Part shown: one piece after another, positions 35,079 through 43,011 of the stretch
Layout of the letters: the number at the start of each line of letters is the position of its first letter
Numbering within the stretch: position 1 is the first letter of the stretch
Source: Thalassospira sp. MCCC 1A03138
GTDB taxonomy: Bacteria; Pseudomonadota; Alphaproteobacteria; Rhodospirillales; Thalassospiraceae
Direction: 5' to 3'
Assembly: GCF_002115785.1 (NCBI RefSeq)
Contig: NZ_JFJY01000010.1
Location: 1-64,000 of the forward strand
DNA: 64,000 bases
Notes under the pieces: generated by a model
Database searches by the model: none
Told to the model about the DNA's origin: nothing
Seen by the model: the letters and a program-made list of their open reading frames with translations, nothing else
Program-made: the position numbers and the translations under genes

Positions 35079-37547
35079 ATGCTGCTTAAATCCGGAGCAT
35101 CCGTTCCTTATTGGCAGGTCACGTCGCTTGAAGAACGGGCATATGATGTGGCGGATATGCCGATGGAAGGCGAGATGGATTCAACCTTTTTCCTGACAAA
35201 GGAAAAGAATTTCATCCCGCATACCTATCCCTGCCGGACAGCCTATATTGCCGAACGCCGTGGCAAAGAAATTGCCGAACTGCCGTTCCCTGACTGGCGG
35301 AAGGCAAGAAATATTTTGCCAGGTGGATCACCGTTTCTGGATCTTTCGGGGTTCTGGTTCCGGGCAACCCATATTCAGGGGTGGGCGAGAACGGCGATCA
35401 ATGCCATGGATGCAGGCCCAGCGCGGTTGCGATTGGGTATTTGTGGGGCCGCGCGCGTGTATGTGAACGGGCGGGCGGTTGCGTGGCTTTCGCCCGCGAC
35501 CCGCAACGCCATGGACGAGGTCGAGTTTGAGGCCAATCTGAAACAGGGCCACAACGAGGTTGCCGTCCAGTTTGAAGATCTGTGCGAGCGCGATGCGGTT
35601 ATCCGTATTGCGCTTGTCTGGATTGACGGCCCAAAGGCAGAGGCGGGGAATTGTTTTCCGGCGGAACCTGAGAGCGTATATGCGGTCGAGGCGGCCGTTG
35701 ATGCCATGCATCTTGATCGTAAATTCTATGACAGTGATGATATCTGGCTTGTCATGCCTGTGCCGTTTCCGGACAAGGTTCGCGGCCGGGTCAGGGTTGC
35801 CGGTCATTTCATGTCGCATGATCATGATGATGTGACGTTTGAAATTCCCGCGGGGGCAGATCGTGTGCGTCTGGCATCGTCGAACGATTTTCCGGCAGAT
35901 TACCGGTATTTCGGATTTGCGTTCCAGTGCGGCGATTTTGCATCCGAAGCGCGGCTTGGCGCGGAGGTTAGCTGGCGCTCTGTAACCGGGCGAGCACCGG
36001 AAAGTCTTGAGGCGCGCATTGCCGAAAGCCTTGCATGGATTGCAAAGAACGGTGAAACCGATACCGAAACCGCACTTGCCTGTGCGGCCGTCGGGGATGA
36101 GGTGGCGTTGGCGCGTGCCGAGGCAATCATCAACACGGCTTTGCCGGGGATCGAGCAGTGTTTTGACTGTGCTGATTTTGCGCTGGTTCCGTTGTTGTGG
36201 ACACGCATTGTGTTTGCGGATCGGCTCCCGGTATCTTTGGTCGCGCGTATCGATGCCGCCATTCTGGAATTCCGTTACTGGATGGATGAGCCGGGCAACG
36301 ATGTTCAATGGTATTTCTCGGAAAACCATGCGTTATTGTTCCATACTTCTGCCTATCTGGCCGGGAACCTGTTGCCGCAGTCGCATTTCCGGCGCGCAGA
36401 TCGGAATGGCACCGCGCAGAAGCAAGTCGGTTATGAGCGCCTGATGGCGTGGTTCGATCATTTCGAAGCAGCCGAAATGGCGGAATTCAATTCCGGAACC
36501 TATTTCCCGATTGATCTTAAAGGGCTGGCGGCCCTGTTTGCGCTTGCACCCGACGAAGTCATTCGGAAACGCGCATCTGGGGCCATTGCCCGACTGATCA
36601 CCATGATTGCCAATTCGGCGCATCACGGCGTCATTACCGGGGCGCAGGGCCGAAGTTACGAGCATTCACTTTGCGTCGCCGACACATTGGAGCTGAACGG
36701 TCTTGCCAGATTGTTGTGGGGCAAAGGGCAGTTTGGGGCGCATGTGAATTGCCTGGCCCAGATGGCTTTGGCGTTGCGTGATCATGGGCTTGAATTGCCT
36801 GATCTTGCCGACATTGCCTGTTGGGAGAAACGCGATACCGCACAGGAATGGACTTTCTGGCAGGGAGAAAATGCGTTTTGCCGATTGTATCATTACAAAA
36901 CCAGTGAAACCGCGATGGGAAGTGCCGCACTTTATCGTTGGCGGGACTGGGGATATCAGGAAACGCTTCTTCAGGCGCGGATCGGTCGCGAACCGGGCGC
37001 ACAGATATTCATCAACCACCTTGGTGAGATAGTCCAGTCCGGTTTCGGGCGCCCGTCCTTCTGGGGCGGATCGGCAAGTGTTCCGCGCGTTCAGCAATAT
37101 CGTGATCTTGCGATTGTCCGGTTTGAAGGTGTGGCGCCGCAACCTGATTTTACCCATGCATGGTTCCCGACATTGGCGTTTGATGAATGGCACGTCGATG
37201 GAGATCGGGCGTGGGCACGTTCGGGCGAAGGGGCGTTGATTGTATCAGCTTCCGGTCCGCTGGAACTTGTGCAAACAGGCGGCTCTGCCGGGCATGAATT
37301 GCGTCTTTCCGGACGCGATAGCATTTGGGTTGTCCGGCTGGGCCATTGCCGTGATTTGGCGAAATTTGCAGCCGATCATGAGCTCAGGGTTCATGTCGAT
37401 ACGGATGGCACATATCGTATCGAAGATACGCAATATGGCACGGTGTTGTTCCATCAGAGCGGCGTTGTCACAGCCGAAGGCAGGACGCTTGATCCGATGG
37501 AATGGACGCTTAAGGGCGACCGCAAGGAATTGCCGGTGGTTCAGTGA
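35079..37547 (+). CDS. Large cytoplasmic protein of unknown function, probable carbohydrate-active enzyme
   Basis: An 822-residue protein without signal peptide or membrane segment. I do not recognise the family. What can be seen: residues about 85-270 are beta-rich and look like a sugar-binding jelly roll (RATHIQGWARTAINAMDAGPARLRLGICGAARVYVNGRAVAW resembles the N-terminal domain of GH2-like enzymes, split over 93-135); about 305-620 is helical with aromatic and acidic clusters such as DVQWYFSENHALLFHTSAYLAGN, the look of an alpha/alpha toroid; about 640-822 is again beta-rich. This order is seen in several polysaccharide lyases and glycosidases. It starts three bases after kduI and ends before a terminator, so it belongs to the uronate operon and probably acts on an imported oligouronide. 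Confidence 0.75.
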   Translation: MLLKSGASVPYWQVTSLEERAYDVADMPMEGEMDSTFFLTKEKNFIPHTYPCRTAYIAERRGKEIAELPFPDWRKARNILPGGSPFLDLSGFWFRATHIQGWARTAINAMDAGPARLRLGICGAARVYVNGRAVAWLSPATRNAMDEVEFEANLKQGHNEVAVQFEDLCERDAVIRIALVWIDGPKAEAGNCFPAEPESVYAVEAAVDAMHLDRKFYDSDDIWLVMPVPFPDKVRGRVRVAGHFMSHDHDDVTFEIPAGADRVRLASSNDFPADYRYFGFAFQCGDFASEARLGAEVSWRSVTGRAPESLEARIAESLAWIAKNGETDTETALACAAVGDEVALARAEAIINTALPGIEQCFDCADFALVPLLWTRIVFADRLPVSLVARIDAAILEFRYWMDEPGNDVQWYFSENHALLFHTSAYLAGNLLPQSHFRRADRNGTAQKQVGYERLMAWFDHFEAAEMAEFNSGTYFPIDLKGLAALFALAPDEVIRKRASGAIARLITMIANSAHHGVITGAQGRSYEHSLCVADTLELNGLARLLWGKGQFGAHVNCLAQMALALRDHGLELPDLADIACWEKRDTAQEWTFWQGENAFCRLYHYKTSETAMGSAALYRWRDWGYQETLLQARIGREPGAQIFINHLGEIVQSGFGRPSFWGGSASVPRVQQYRDLAIVRFEGVAPQPDFTHAWFPTLAFDEWHVDGDRAWARSGEGALIVSASGPLELVQTGGSAGHELRLSGRDSIWVVRLGHCRDLAKFAADHELRVHVDTDGTYRIEDTQYGTVLFHQSGVVTAEGRTLDPMEWTLKGDRKELPVVQ

Positions 37548-37582
37548 GGGAGCCGAGACCTCCCGTCGGCTCCTGAATGATG

Positions 37583-37616
37583 AAGGCCGGAATAGCAGAA
37601 GTGCTGTTCCGGCCTT
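37583..37616 (+). terminator. Terminator of the kduI operon
   Basis: Stem AAGGCCGGAA at 37583-37592 with complement at 37607-37616, extended inside by AGCA/TGCT after one mismatch, followed by TTTTTA. It lies 36 bases after the large unknown gene. Confidence 0.85.
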
Positions 37617-37746
37617 TTTATTATCGGTGGCGTATTGACGGTCAAATTGCAGCCTGTCTTGAGCATGTTGCTTGGCTGTTTGGAACGCATCTTTGGGAAG
37701 CGCAGGCCGTTTGGGGTGTGAAACACACCAAAGAAGGATGGAAACC

Positions 37747-37839
37747 ATGCCTGCAAAATCAAAAGCACAGCAGAGGGCAGGGATATTGGCGCTTTTGGCC
37801 AAGCGGAAGGGCAAGCCTGAACATAAGTCGGACTTCTGA
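37747..37839 (+). CDS. 30-residue basic miniprotein with DUF3008-like N-terminus
   Basis: A short open frame, MPAKSKAQQ followed by RAG and a Lys/Arg-rich rest ending KPEHKSDF. The first nine or so residues are what DUF3008 proteins begin with, but those are about twice as long, so this may be a shortened relative or the remains of one. A ribosome site (AAGGA) stands nine bases upstream of ATG 37747. It sits alone in the 310-base gap between the kduI terminator and the convergent Gfo/Idh gene. The rest of that gap shows nothing. Confidence 0.5.
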   Translation: MPAKSKAQQRAGILALLAKRKGKPEHKSDF

Positions 37840-37861
37840 GCCCTTCCGATAATGCCGTGGG

Positions 37862-38989
37862 TTAAAGGTCGTCGATTTTTACACGCCGTTCCTCGCGGGC
37901 CGACAGGGCAACCGCGTGGATGACCTTTTCGAATTCAAAGGCATCGTCAAAGCCCGGATAGGCGGCGTGATTGTCGCGGATGGCGCGCAGAAGGGCGGCG
38001 GCTTCGATGACCTTGAGGTCGTTAAAGCCAAGCTGATGACCCGGTGCCGGACAGAAATTGCCATAAGGCGGATGTTCGGGGCCGGTCAGGATGGTGGTGA
38101 AGCCCTGTTTTGCTGCCGGGCCTTCGTTGCGGTAAAGCTGCAATTCGTTCATGCGTTCCTGATCAAAGCACAGCATGCCCTTGGTGCCGTGGACTTCCCA
38201 CGCCAGCCGGCTTTTGCGGCCCCATGCCGAACGCGATGTTGAAATGCTGCCCTGAACACCGCTGGCAAAGCGGACAAGGGCGGTTGCCGTGTCCTCGTTT
38301 TCGACCTTTGCCCGGCCTGATCCATCGGCCAGCGGGCGTGTATCGTGAACGGTCTGCATATCGGCAATCAGGCTGTCGATCGGGCCGACAAGACCATAGG
38401 TCATTGACACCAGATGGCATCCCATATCCCCCAACGCCCCCAATCCGGCATCGGCAATCGTGCTGCGCCAGGTCCATGGCAGTTCGGGATTGGCCTGATA
38501 ATCCTCGTCCACCCAGCCGCGGAAATGCACGATGTCACCAATCGCACCCTCGCGGAGCAATTTACAGGCATGGGTGAAGGCGGGGTTTTTGATGTAATTG
38601 TAGCCGACCATGGTTTTGACCCCGGCATTGCGCGCCGCATCGCGCATCGCGCGCGCCTGATCAAGTGTCAGGGCCAGCGGCTTTTCGCAATAGACATGCT
38701 TGCCCGCCGCAATTGCGGCCAGTGCCATGTCAAAATGCAGCATATTGGGGGTGGTGATCGATACGATATCGACCGCCGGATCGGCAATCAGCGCCTTCCA
38801 GTCATCGGTGGCACGCGCAAAGCCGAACTGATCGGCCATGGTTTGGGCCTTATCCGCCGGGGTGTCGCATAGCAGTTCAAGCCGCACATCGGGGACATCG
38901 CCCATCACGGCGCGCACCGCACCAAATGCAAGCGCATGCGCCTTGCCCATGAAACCGGTGCCGATCAGGCCAATTCCGATTGATGCCAT
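37862..38989 (-). CDS. Gfo/Idh/MocA-family oxidoreductase
   Basis: A 375-residue NAD(P)-dependent sugar or inositol dehydrogenase. Rossmann motif IGLIGTGFMGKAHA at the N-terminus, the EKP motif in YCEKPLALT near 95-103 with its catalytic Lys, and the GALGDMGCHLVSM region near 188-200 with the conserved Asp and His. It is divergent from an RpiR-type regulator, and one of the two proposed operator repeats lies in their shared gap, so it is probably expressed with the inositol genes. It may handle another inositol isomer or a dehydro-inositol; the exact substrate is unknown. It differs clearly from the iolG product at the end of the main operon. Confidence 0.85.
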   Translation of the reverse strand: MASIGIGLIGTGFMGKAHALAFGAVRAVMGDVPDVRLELLCDTPADKAQTMADQFGFARATDDWKALIADPAVDIVSITTPNMLHFDMALAAIAAGKHVYCEKPLALTLDQARAMRDAARNAGVKTMVGYNYIKNPAFTHACKLLREGAIGDIVHFRGWVDEDYQANPELPWTWRSTIADAGLGALGDMGCHLVSMTYGLVGPIDSLIADMQTVHDTRPLADGSGRAKVENEDTATALVRFASGVQGSISTSRSAWGRKSRLAWEVHGTKGMLCFDQERMNELQLYRNEGPAAKQGFTTILTGPEHPPYGNFCPAPGHQLGFNDLKVIEAAALLRAIRDNHAAYPGFDDAFEFEKVIHAVALSAREERRVKIDDL

Positions 38990-39016
38990 TTCGCTGGACT
39001 CCCTGCCGATATCAAA

Positions 39017-39034
39017 ATAGAATTTTTATTCTAT
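39017..39034. promoter_or_regulatory. Candidate RpiR/IolR operator, copy 1
   Basis: ATAGAAT-TTTT-ATTCTAT, a perfect 7-bp inverted repeat with a four-base spacer, between the divergent Gfo/Idh gene and the RpiR gene, 28 bases from the former's start. Read on the other strand it is ATAGAAT-AAAA-ATTCTAT, matching copy 2 except at one symmetric position. Confidence 0.6.
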
Positions 39035-39098
39035 AAAATGGATGATCATGGAATACATCCAGCGTCAAGCAAAAACAAAAACAGGAAACCCGTACGCC

Positions 39099-39923
39099 AT
39101 GACGGACCAAACCGCGCCGGTCTCGCTTGAGGAATTCAATCATCGTCTTGCTGAAATATCGGAGGCAATGCCCAAAAGATTGAGGCAATGCGCCGAATTC
39201 GTTGCCCAGAATACCGACCGTATTGCGGTTTCAACCGTGGCGGAACTATCCGCCGGGGCAGGGGTGCAGCCATCGGCCTTCATGCGGTTTTGCCAGTTGC
39301 TGGGCTTTTCGGGATTTTCCGAAATGCAGAAAATGTTTCGCGAAACATATGCCCAGAAATGGCCCGATTACGCGACGCGATTGGAAAACCTGCGGGCAAG
39401 CGGGGCCGATAGCCCTAGCGCGCTTCTGGCCGAGTTTGTCGAGGCCGGACGGCTGTCGCTTGAAAATCTGGCATCGTCGATTGATGCTGGGTCGCTTGAA
39501 GAGGCGGTTGATGTGCTGGCCGCAGCCCCGATGATCCATATTGTCGGCTTCAGGCGGGCATTCCCGGTCGCGAGTTATTTATCCTATGCGTTTGAAAAAA
39601 TGGACATCCCGGCAGTGCTGCATGACGGGGTGGGGAAGCTTAACCCGCGCCACGCCATCCGCAAGGGCGATGTCATGATTGCCATTACCTTTGCCCCCTA
39701 TTCGCAGGAAACCATCGATCTGGCAGCCTATGCGCGGGGACTCGGCAACCCGGTGGTGGCGATTACCGATACGATGACCAGCCCGCTTCGGCGGATTGAC
39801 GCCCTGACCCTTGCGGTGTCCGAAGTCGATGTTGGTGCGTTCAGGGCGCTGTCGGCCACGCTTTCGCTGGCGATTTCGTTGGCGGTTGCGATTGGGGCAA
39901 AACGGGATCGGGCAAACGAATAG
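39099..39923 (+). CDS. RpiR/MurR-family regulator, probable IolR
   Basis: A 274-residue regulator with an N-terminal RpiR-type helix-turn-helix (AVSTVAELSAGAGVQPSAFMRFCQLLGFSGFSEMQ, about 40-75) and a SIS sugar-phosphate-binding domain from about 115 (MIHIVGFRRAFPVASYLSYAFE; later DVMIAITFAPYSQETI). I prefer ATG 39099, which has AGGAAA upstream; ATG 39042 would add 19 residues and start right at the operator. It stands directly before the inositol operon. RpiR-type IolR of rhizobia represses inositol genes, so the same role is likely here, with a phosphorylated inositol intermediate as inducer. Confidence 0.85.
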   Translation: MTDQTAPVSLEEFNHRLAEISEAMPKRLRQCAEFVAQNTDRIAVSTVAELSAGAGVQPSAFMRFCQLLGFSGFSEMQKMFRETYAQKWPDYATRLENLRASGADSPSALLAEFVEAGRLSLENLASSIDAGSLEEAVDVLAAAPMIHIVGFRRAFPVASYLSYAFEKMDIPAVLHDGVGKLNPRHAIRKGDVMIAITFAPYSQETIDLAAYARGLGNPVVAITDTMTSPLRRIDALTLAVSEVDVGAFRALSATLSLAISLAVAIGAKRDRANE

Positions 39924-39948
39924 AAAAAATTTGTTGCATCAAAATGAA

Positions 39949-39968
39949 AATGGAATAAAAATTCCATT
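39949..39968. promoter_or_regulatory. Candidate RpiR/IolR operator, copy 2
   Basis: AATGGAATAAAAATTCCATT: perfect 8-bp inverted repeat around AAAA, 150 bases upstream of the inositol binding-protein gene. It contains GGAA-N6-TTCC, which, as I recall, is the palindrome described for the RpiR-type IolR of Sinorhizobium. This and copy 1 are the only such elements I found in the region. Confidence 0.65.
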
Positions 39969-40117
39969 CATCGAATTCGGGGTACCTGACCCCGAAGCGA
40001 GGCCCGGTAAAAAGTGACGCCTTAAGAAATCACAGGCCGGACCGTTCACTGAACATTCAGTCGACGCATCGGGGCGCAACATGCGGCCCCGTTTCAAAGC
40101 CACTAGGGAGGCTAACG

Positions 40118-41059
40118 ATGAAGAAGACTTTGACCGCAATTGCGGCCGCTGCCATTGCCTTTGCCGGTTTGACCGGGACTGCTTCGGCAGAAAACGAGAA
40201 ATTCGTTCTGATCAGCCATGCGCCGGACTCGGACAGCTGGTGGAACACCATCAAGAATGCCATCAAGGTCGCAGGCGACCAGATGGAAGTCACGGTTGAT
40301 TACCGTAACCCGCCGACCGGCGATCTGGCCGATATGGCCCGTATCGTTGAACAGGCGGCTGCCACCAACCCGGACGGCATTATCGTTACCATCGCCGATT
40401 TCAACGTGCTTAAAGGCCCGATCATGGATGCGGTTGATCGCGGTATTCCGGTGATCACAATCAATTCCGGCACAGTTGAACAGTCGGCCGAGCTTGGCGC
40501 GCTGATGCATGTTGGCCAGCCGGAATATGATGCCGGTTTCGGGGCGGGCAAACGCGCCGCAGCCGCCGGTGCGAAATCATTCGTCTGTGTGAACCATTAT
40601 ATCACCAACCCGGCATCGGTTGAACGTTGCCGTGGCTTTGCCGATGCGCTTGGCGTCGAACTTGGCAGCCAGATGATCGATAGCGGCATGGACCCGTCGG
40701 AAGTAAAGAACAAGGTTGCGGCGTATCTTAATTCCAACCCGGATGTGGATGCGATCCTGACCCTTGGTCCGAATTCGGCGCACCCGACCCTGGCGGCTGT
40801 TCGTGATGCCGGTCTTGCCGGTCAGATCATGTTTGGCACGTTCGATCTTTCAAGCGAAATTGCGGATGCGATCAAAAAGGGCGAAATCAACTTTGCCATC
40901 GATCAGCAGCCTTACCTTCAGGGGTATCTGCCGGTCGTTATCCTGACCAACTACGCACGATATGGTGTTCTGCCGTCCGGCAACATCAATTCCGGTCCTG
41001 GTTTCATCACCAAGGACAATATCGCGCTTGTTGAAAAATACGCTGGCGAATTCCGTTAA
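40118..41059 (+). CDS. Periplasmic sugar/inositol-binding protein of an ABC importer
   Basis: A 313-residue binding protein of the ribose/inositol (peripla_BP_4) type. Signal peptide to about residue 24 (TASA), then FVLISHAPDSDSWWNTIKNAIK, IVTIADFNVLKGPIMDAVDRGIPVITINSG and the late GTFDLSSEIADAIKKG; each marks the family. GGGAGG lies nine bases before ATG 40118. It is the first gene of the inositol operon and is separated from the permease gene by a GC-rich hairpin, which usually raises the share of binding protein. The likely ligand is myo-inositol. Confidence 0.9.
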   Translation: MKKTLTAIAAAAIAFAGLTGTASAENEKFVLISHAPDSDSWWNTIKNAIKVAGDQMEVTVDYRNPPTGDLADMARIVEQAAATNPDGIIVTIADFNVLKGPIMDAVDRGIPVITINSGTVEQSAELGALMHVGQPEYDAGFGAGKRAAAAGAKSFVCVNHYITNPASVERCRGFADALGVELGSQMIDSGMDPSEVKNKVAAYLNSNPDVDAILTLGPNSAHPTLAAVRDAGLAGQIMFGTFDLSSEIADAIKKGEINFAIDQQPYLQGYLPVVILTNYARYGVLPSGNINSGPGFITKDNIALVEKYAGEFR

Positions 41060-41073
41060 GTGTTACCTCCCGT

Positions 41074-41101
41074 CAGGGGGCTGGCATCTGGCCGCCCCCT
41101 G
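41074..41101 (+). other. GC-rich hairpin between binding protein and permease genes
   Basis: CAGGGGGC at 41074-41081 pairs with GCCCCCTG at 41094-41101. There is no T-run after it, so I read it as an mRNA-stabilising or attenuating hairpin rather than a terminator. Confidence 0.6.
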
Positions 41102-41134
41102 GCAAAACTCACCTGCCATTAAAAGAGTGATGTC

Positions 41135-42232
41135 ATGACGGACGAGCGGCTCAAGCAAGTCTCAACCCTTCGACGTGCCATGATCCGACCGGAACTGGGT
41201 GCTATTTGCGGCACGATCCTGGTCTTTGTTTTCTTCTTCATGATCGCGGGCGATAGCGGCATGTTCTCGCCCGAAGGGGTCCAGAACTGGGGCGTGGTTT
41301 CTGCGCAGTTTGCCATTATCGCCGTTGGCGCCTGTCTTTTGATGATTGCTGGCGAATTTGATCTGTCGGTCGGGTCGATGATCGGCTTTGCCGGGGTGGT
41401 GATTGCCATTCTGTCGGTGCATATGGGATGGCCGGTGTGGCTGTCGATCATTGCGGCCTTCGTCGTTTGTGTCGCCCTTGGCGCGCTAAACGGGTTCCTT
41501 GTGATCAAGACCGGACTGCCAAGCTTTATCGTCACGCTGGCGTTTCTTTATATCCTGCGCGGTCTGACCATCTGGCTATCTATCCTGACCACGCGCCAGA
41601 CAATTATTGGCGGTGTCAAGGAAGCCGCAGAGGGCGATCCGCTGGCGTTTCTGTTTGGCGGGGTGATTTTCAAGGATCTGTTCCAGTGGTTTGCCGATCT
41701 GGGGCTGCTTGATACCTTTACGCGCGGTTCGCGTGCCGGTCAGCCGGTTGTCGAAGGCCTGCCGATGCTGATGGTTTGGGCGTTGGCTCTGGTGATTTTC
41801 GGGCACTGGCTTTTGACCAAAACCCGTTTCGGGAACTGGATTTTCGCATCCGGCGGGGATGCACAGGCAGCACGCTATGTCGGCGTTCCGGTTAATCGGG
41901 TCAAAATCCTGATGTTCATGTTTACCGCGTTCTGTGCCACGGTTTTCGCCACCTGTCAGGTGATGGAATTCGGTTCGGCCGCGGCAGACCGCGGGCTTTT
42001 GAAAGAATTTGAAGCGATCATCTGTGTGGTGATCGGTGGCGCGCTTTTGACCGGGGGATATGGTTCGGTCATCGGGGCGGCACTTGGCGCGCTGATTTTC
42101 GGTGTGGTTCAGCAGGGGCTGTTTTTTGCCGGGGCTGAAAGTTCGCTGTTCCGTGTGTTCCTGGGCGGTATCCTGATCCTTGCCGTCATCATGAACACCT
42201 ATATCCGCCGCATGATCACGGGAGAACGGTGA
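41135..42232 (+). CDS. Sugar/inositol ABC transporter permease
   Basis: A 365-residue BPD_transp_2 permease with about nine membrane helices. [20 protein letters not shown] near 70-90 and the late [27 protein letters not shown] are family marks. It has an extra about 45-residue loop around residues 155-200 ([22 protein letters not shown]) compared with RbsC. Starts at ATG 41135; the stop overlaps the ATPase start at TGATG, so the two subunits are coupled. Confidence 0.9.
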   Translation: MTDERLKQVSTLRRAMIRPELGAICGTILVFVFFFMIAGDSGMFSPEGVQNWGVVSAQFAIIAVGACLLMIAGEFDLSVGSMIGFAGVVIAILSVHMGWPVWLSIIAAFVVCVALGALNGFLVIKTGLPSFIVTLAFLYILRGLTIWLSILTTRQTIIGGVKEAAEGDPLAFLFGGVIFKDLFQWFADLGLLDTFTRGSRAGQPVVEGLPMLMVWALALVIFGHWLLTKTRFGNWIFASGGDAQAARYVGVPVNRVKILMFMFTAFCATVFATCQVMEFGSAAADRGLLKEFEAIICVVIGGALLTGGYGSVIGAALGALIFGVVQQGLFFAGAESSLFRVFLGGILILAVIMNTYIRRMITGER

Positions 42233-43011
42233 TGAGCACGCCATTGATTGAAATGAACAATATCGAAAAGCATTTTGGTCCGGTGATTGCGCTGGGCGGG
42301 GTGTCATTCGATGTGATGGAAGGCGAATGTCATTGTCTTCTGGGCGATAATGGTGCGGGCAAATCGACCTTTATCAAAACCATGTCGGGGGTCCATAAAC
42401 CGACCAAGGGCACGATGAAGGTCAGCGGCAAGGAAATCACATTTGACAGCCCGCGTGATGCCATGGAAAACGGTATAGCCACGGTTTATCAGGATCTGGC
42501 GATGATCCCGTTGATGTCGGTGACGCGCAATTTCTGGATGGGGCGTGAGCCACGCAAAAGTTTCGGCCCGTTCAAATGGATCGATTTCGATCATGCCAAT
42601 TCCGTCACGCTGAACGAAATGGCGCGTATGGGAATTAACCTGCGCGAGCCGGAACAGGCGGTCGGCACCCTGTCGGGGGGCGAGCGGCAGACGGTGGCGA
42701 TTGCGCGTGCGGTCTATTTTGGTGCCAAGGTCCTTATTCTGGATGAGCCGACATCGGCCCTTGGCGTGCGGCAGACATCCAATGTGCTGGCGACCATCGA
42801 CCGTGTGCGCAAATCGGGCATCGGGGTGATTTTCATTACCCATAACGTGCGCCATGCGATGGCGGTAGGCGACCGTTTCACTGTTTTGAACCGCGGGCAG
42901 ACGCATGGCACGGCAAAGCGAGGCGAAATCAAACCCGAAGAATTGCAGGATCTGATGGCAGGTGGTCAGGAACTGGCCGAGCTTGAAGGATCGCTTGGGG
43001 GGACGATCTGA
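42232..43011 (+). CDS. Sugar/inositol ABC transporter ATPase (single domain)
   Basis: A 259-residue ATPase with Walker [10 protein letters not shown] near 39-47, signature LSGGERQ near 146-152 and Walker [13 protein letters not shown]. Most sugar importers of this class (RbsA, XylG) have two fused ATPase domains of about 500 residues; here only one is present, so the transporter probably works with a homodimer, as FrcA-type systems do. Start ATG 42232 overlaps the permease stop and its own stop overlaps iolC. Confidence 0.9.
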   Translation: MSTPLIEMNNIEKHFGPVIALGGVSFDVMEGECHCLLGDNGAGKSTFIKTMSGVHKPTKGTMKVSGKEITFDSPRDAMENGIATVYQDLAMIPLMSVTRNFWMGREPRKSFGPFKWIDFDHANSVTLNEMARMGINLREPEQAVGTLSGGERQTVAIARAVYFGAKVLILDEPTSALGVRQTSNVLATIDRVRKSGIGVIFITHNVRHAMAVGDRFTVLNRGQTHGTAKRGEIKPEELQDLMAGGQELAELEGSLGGTI

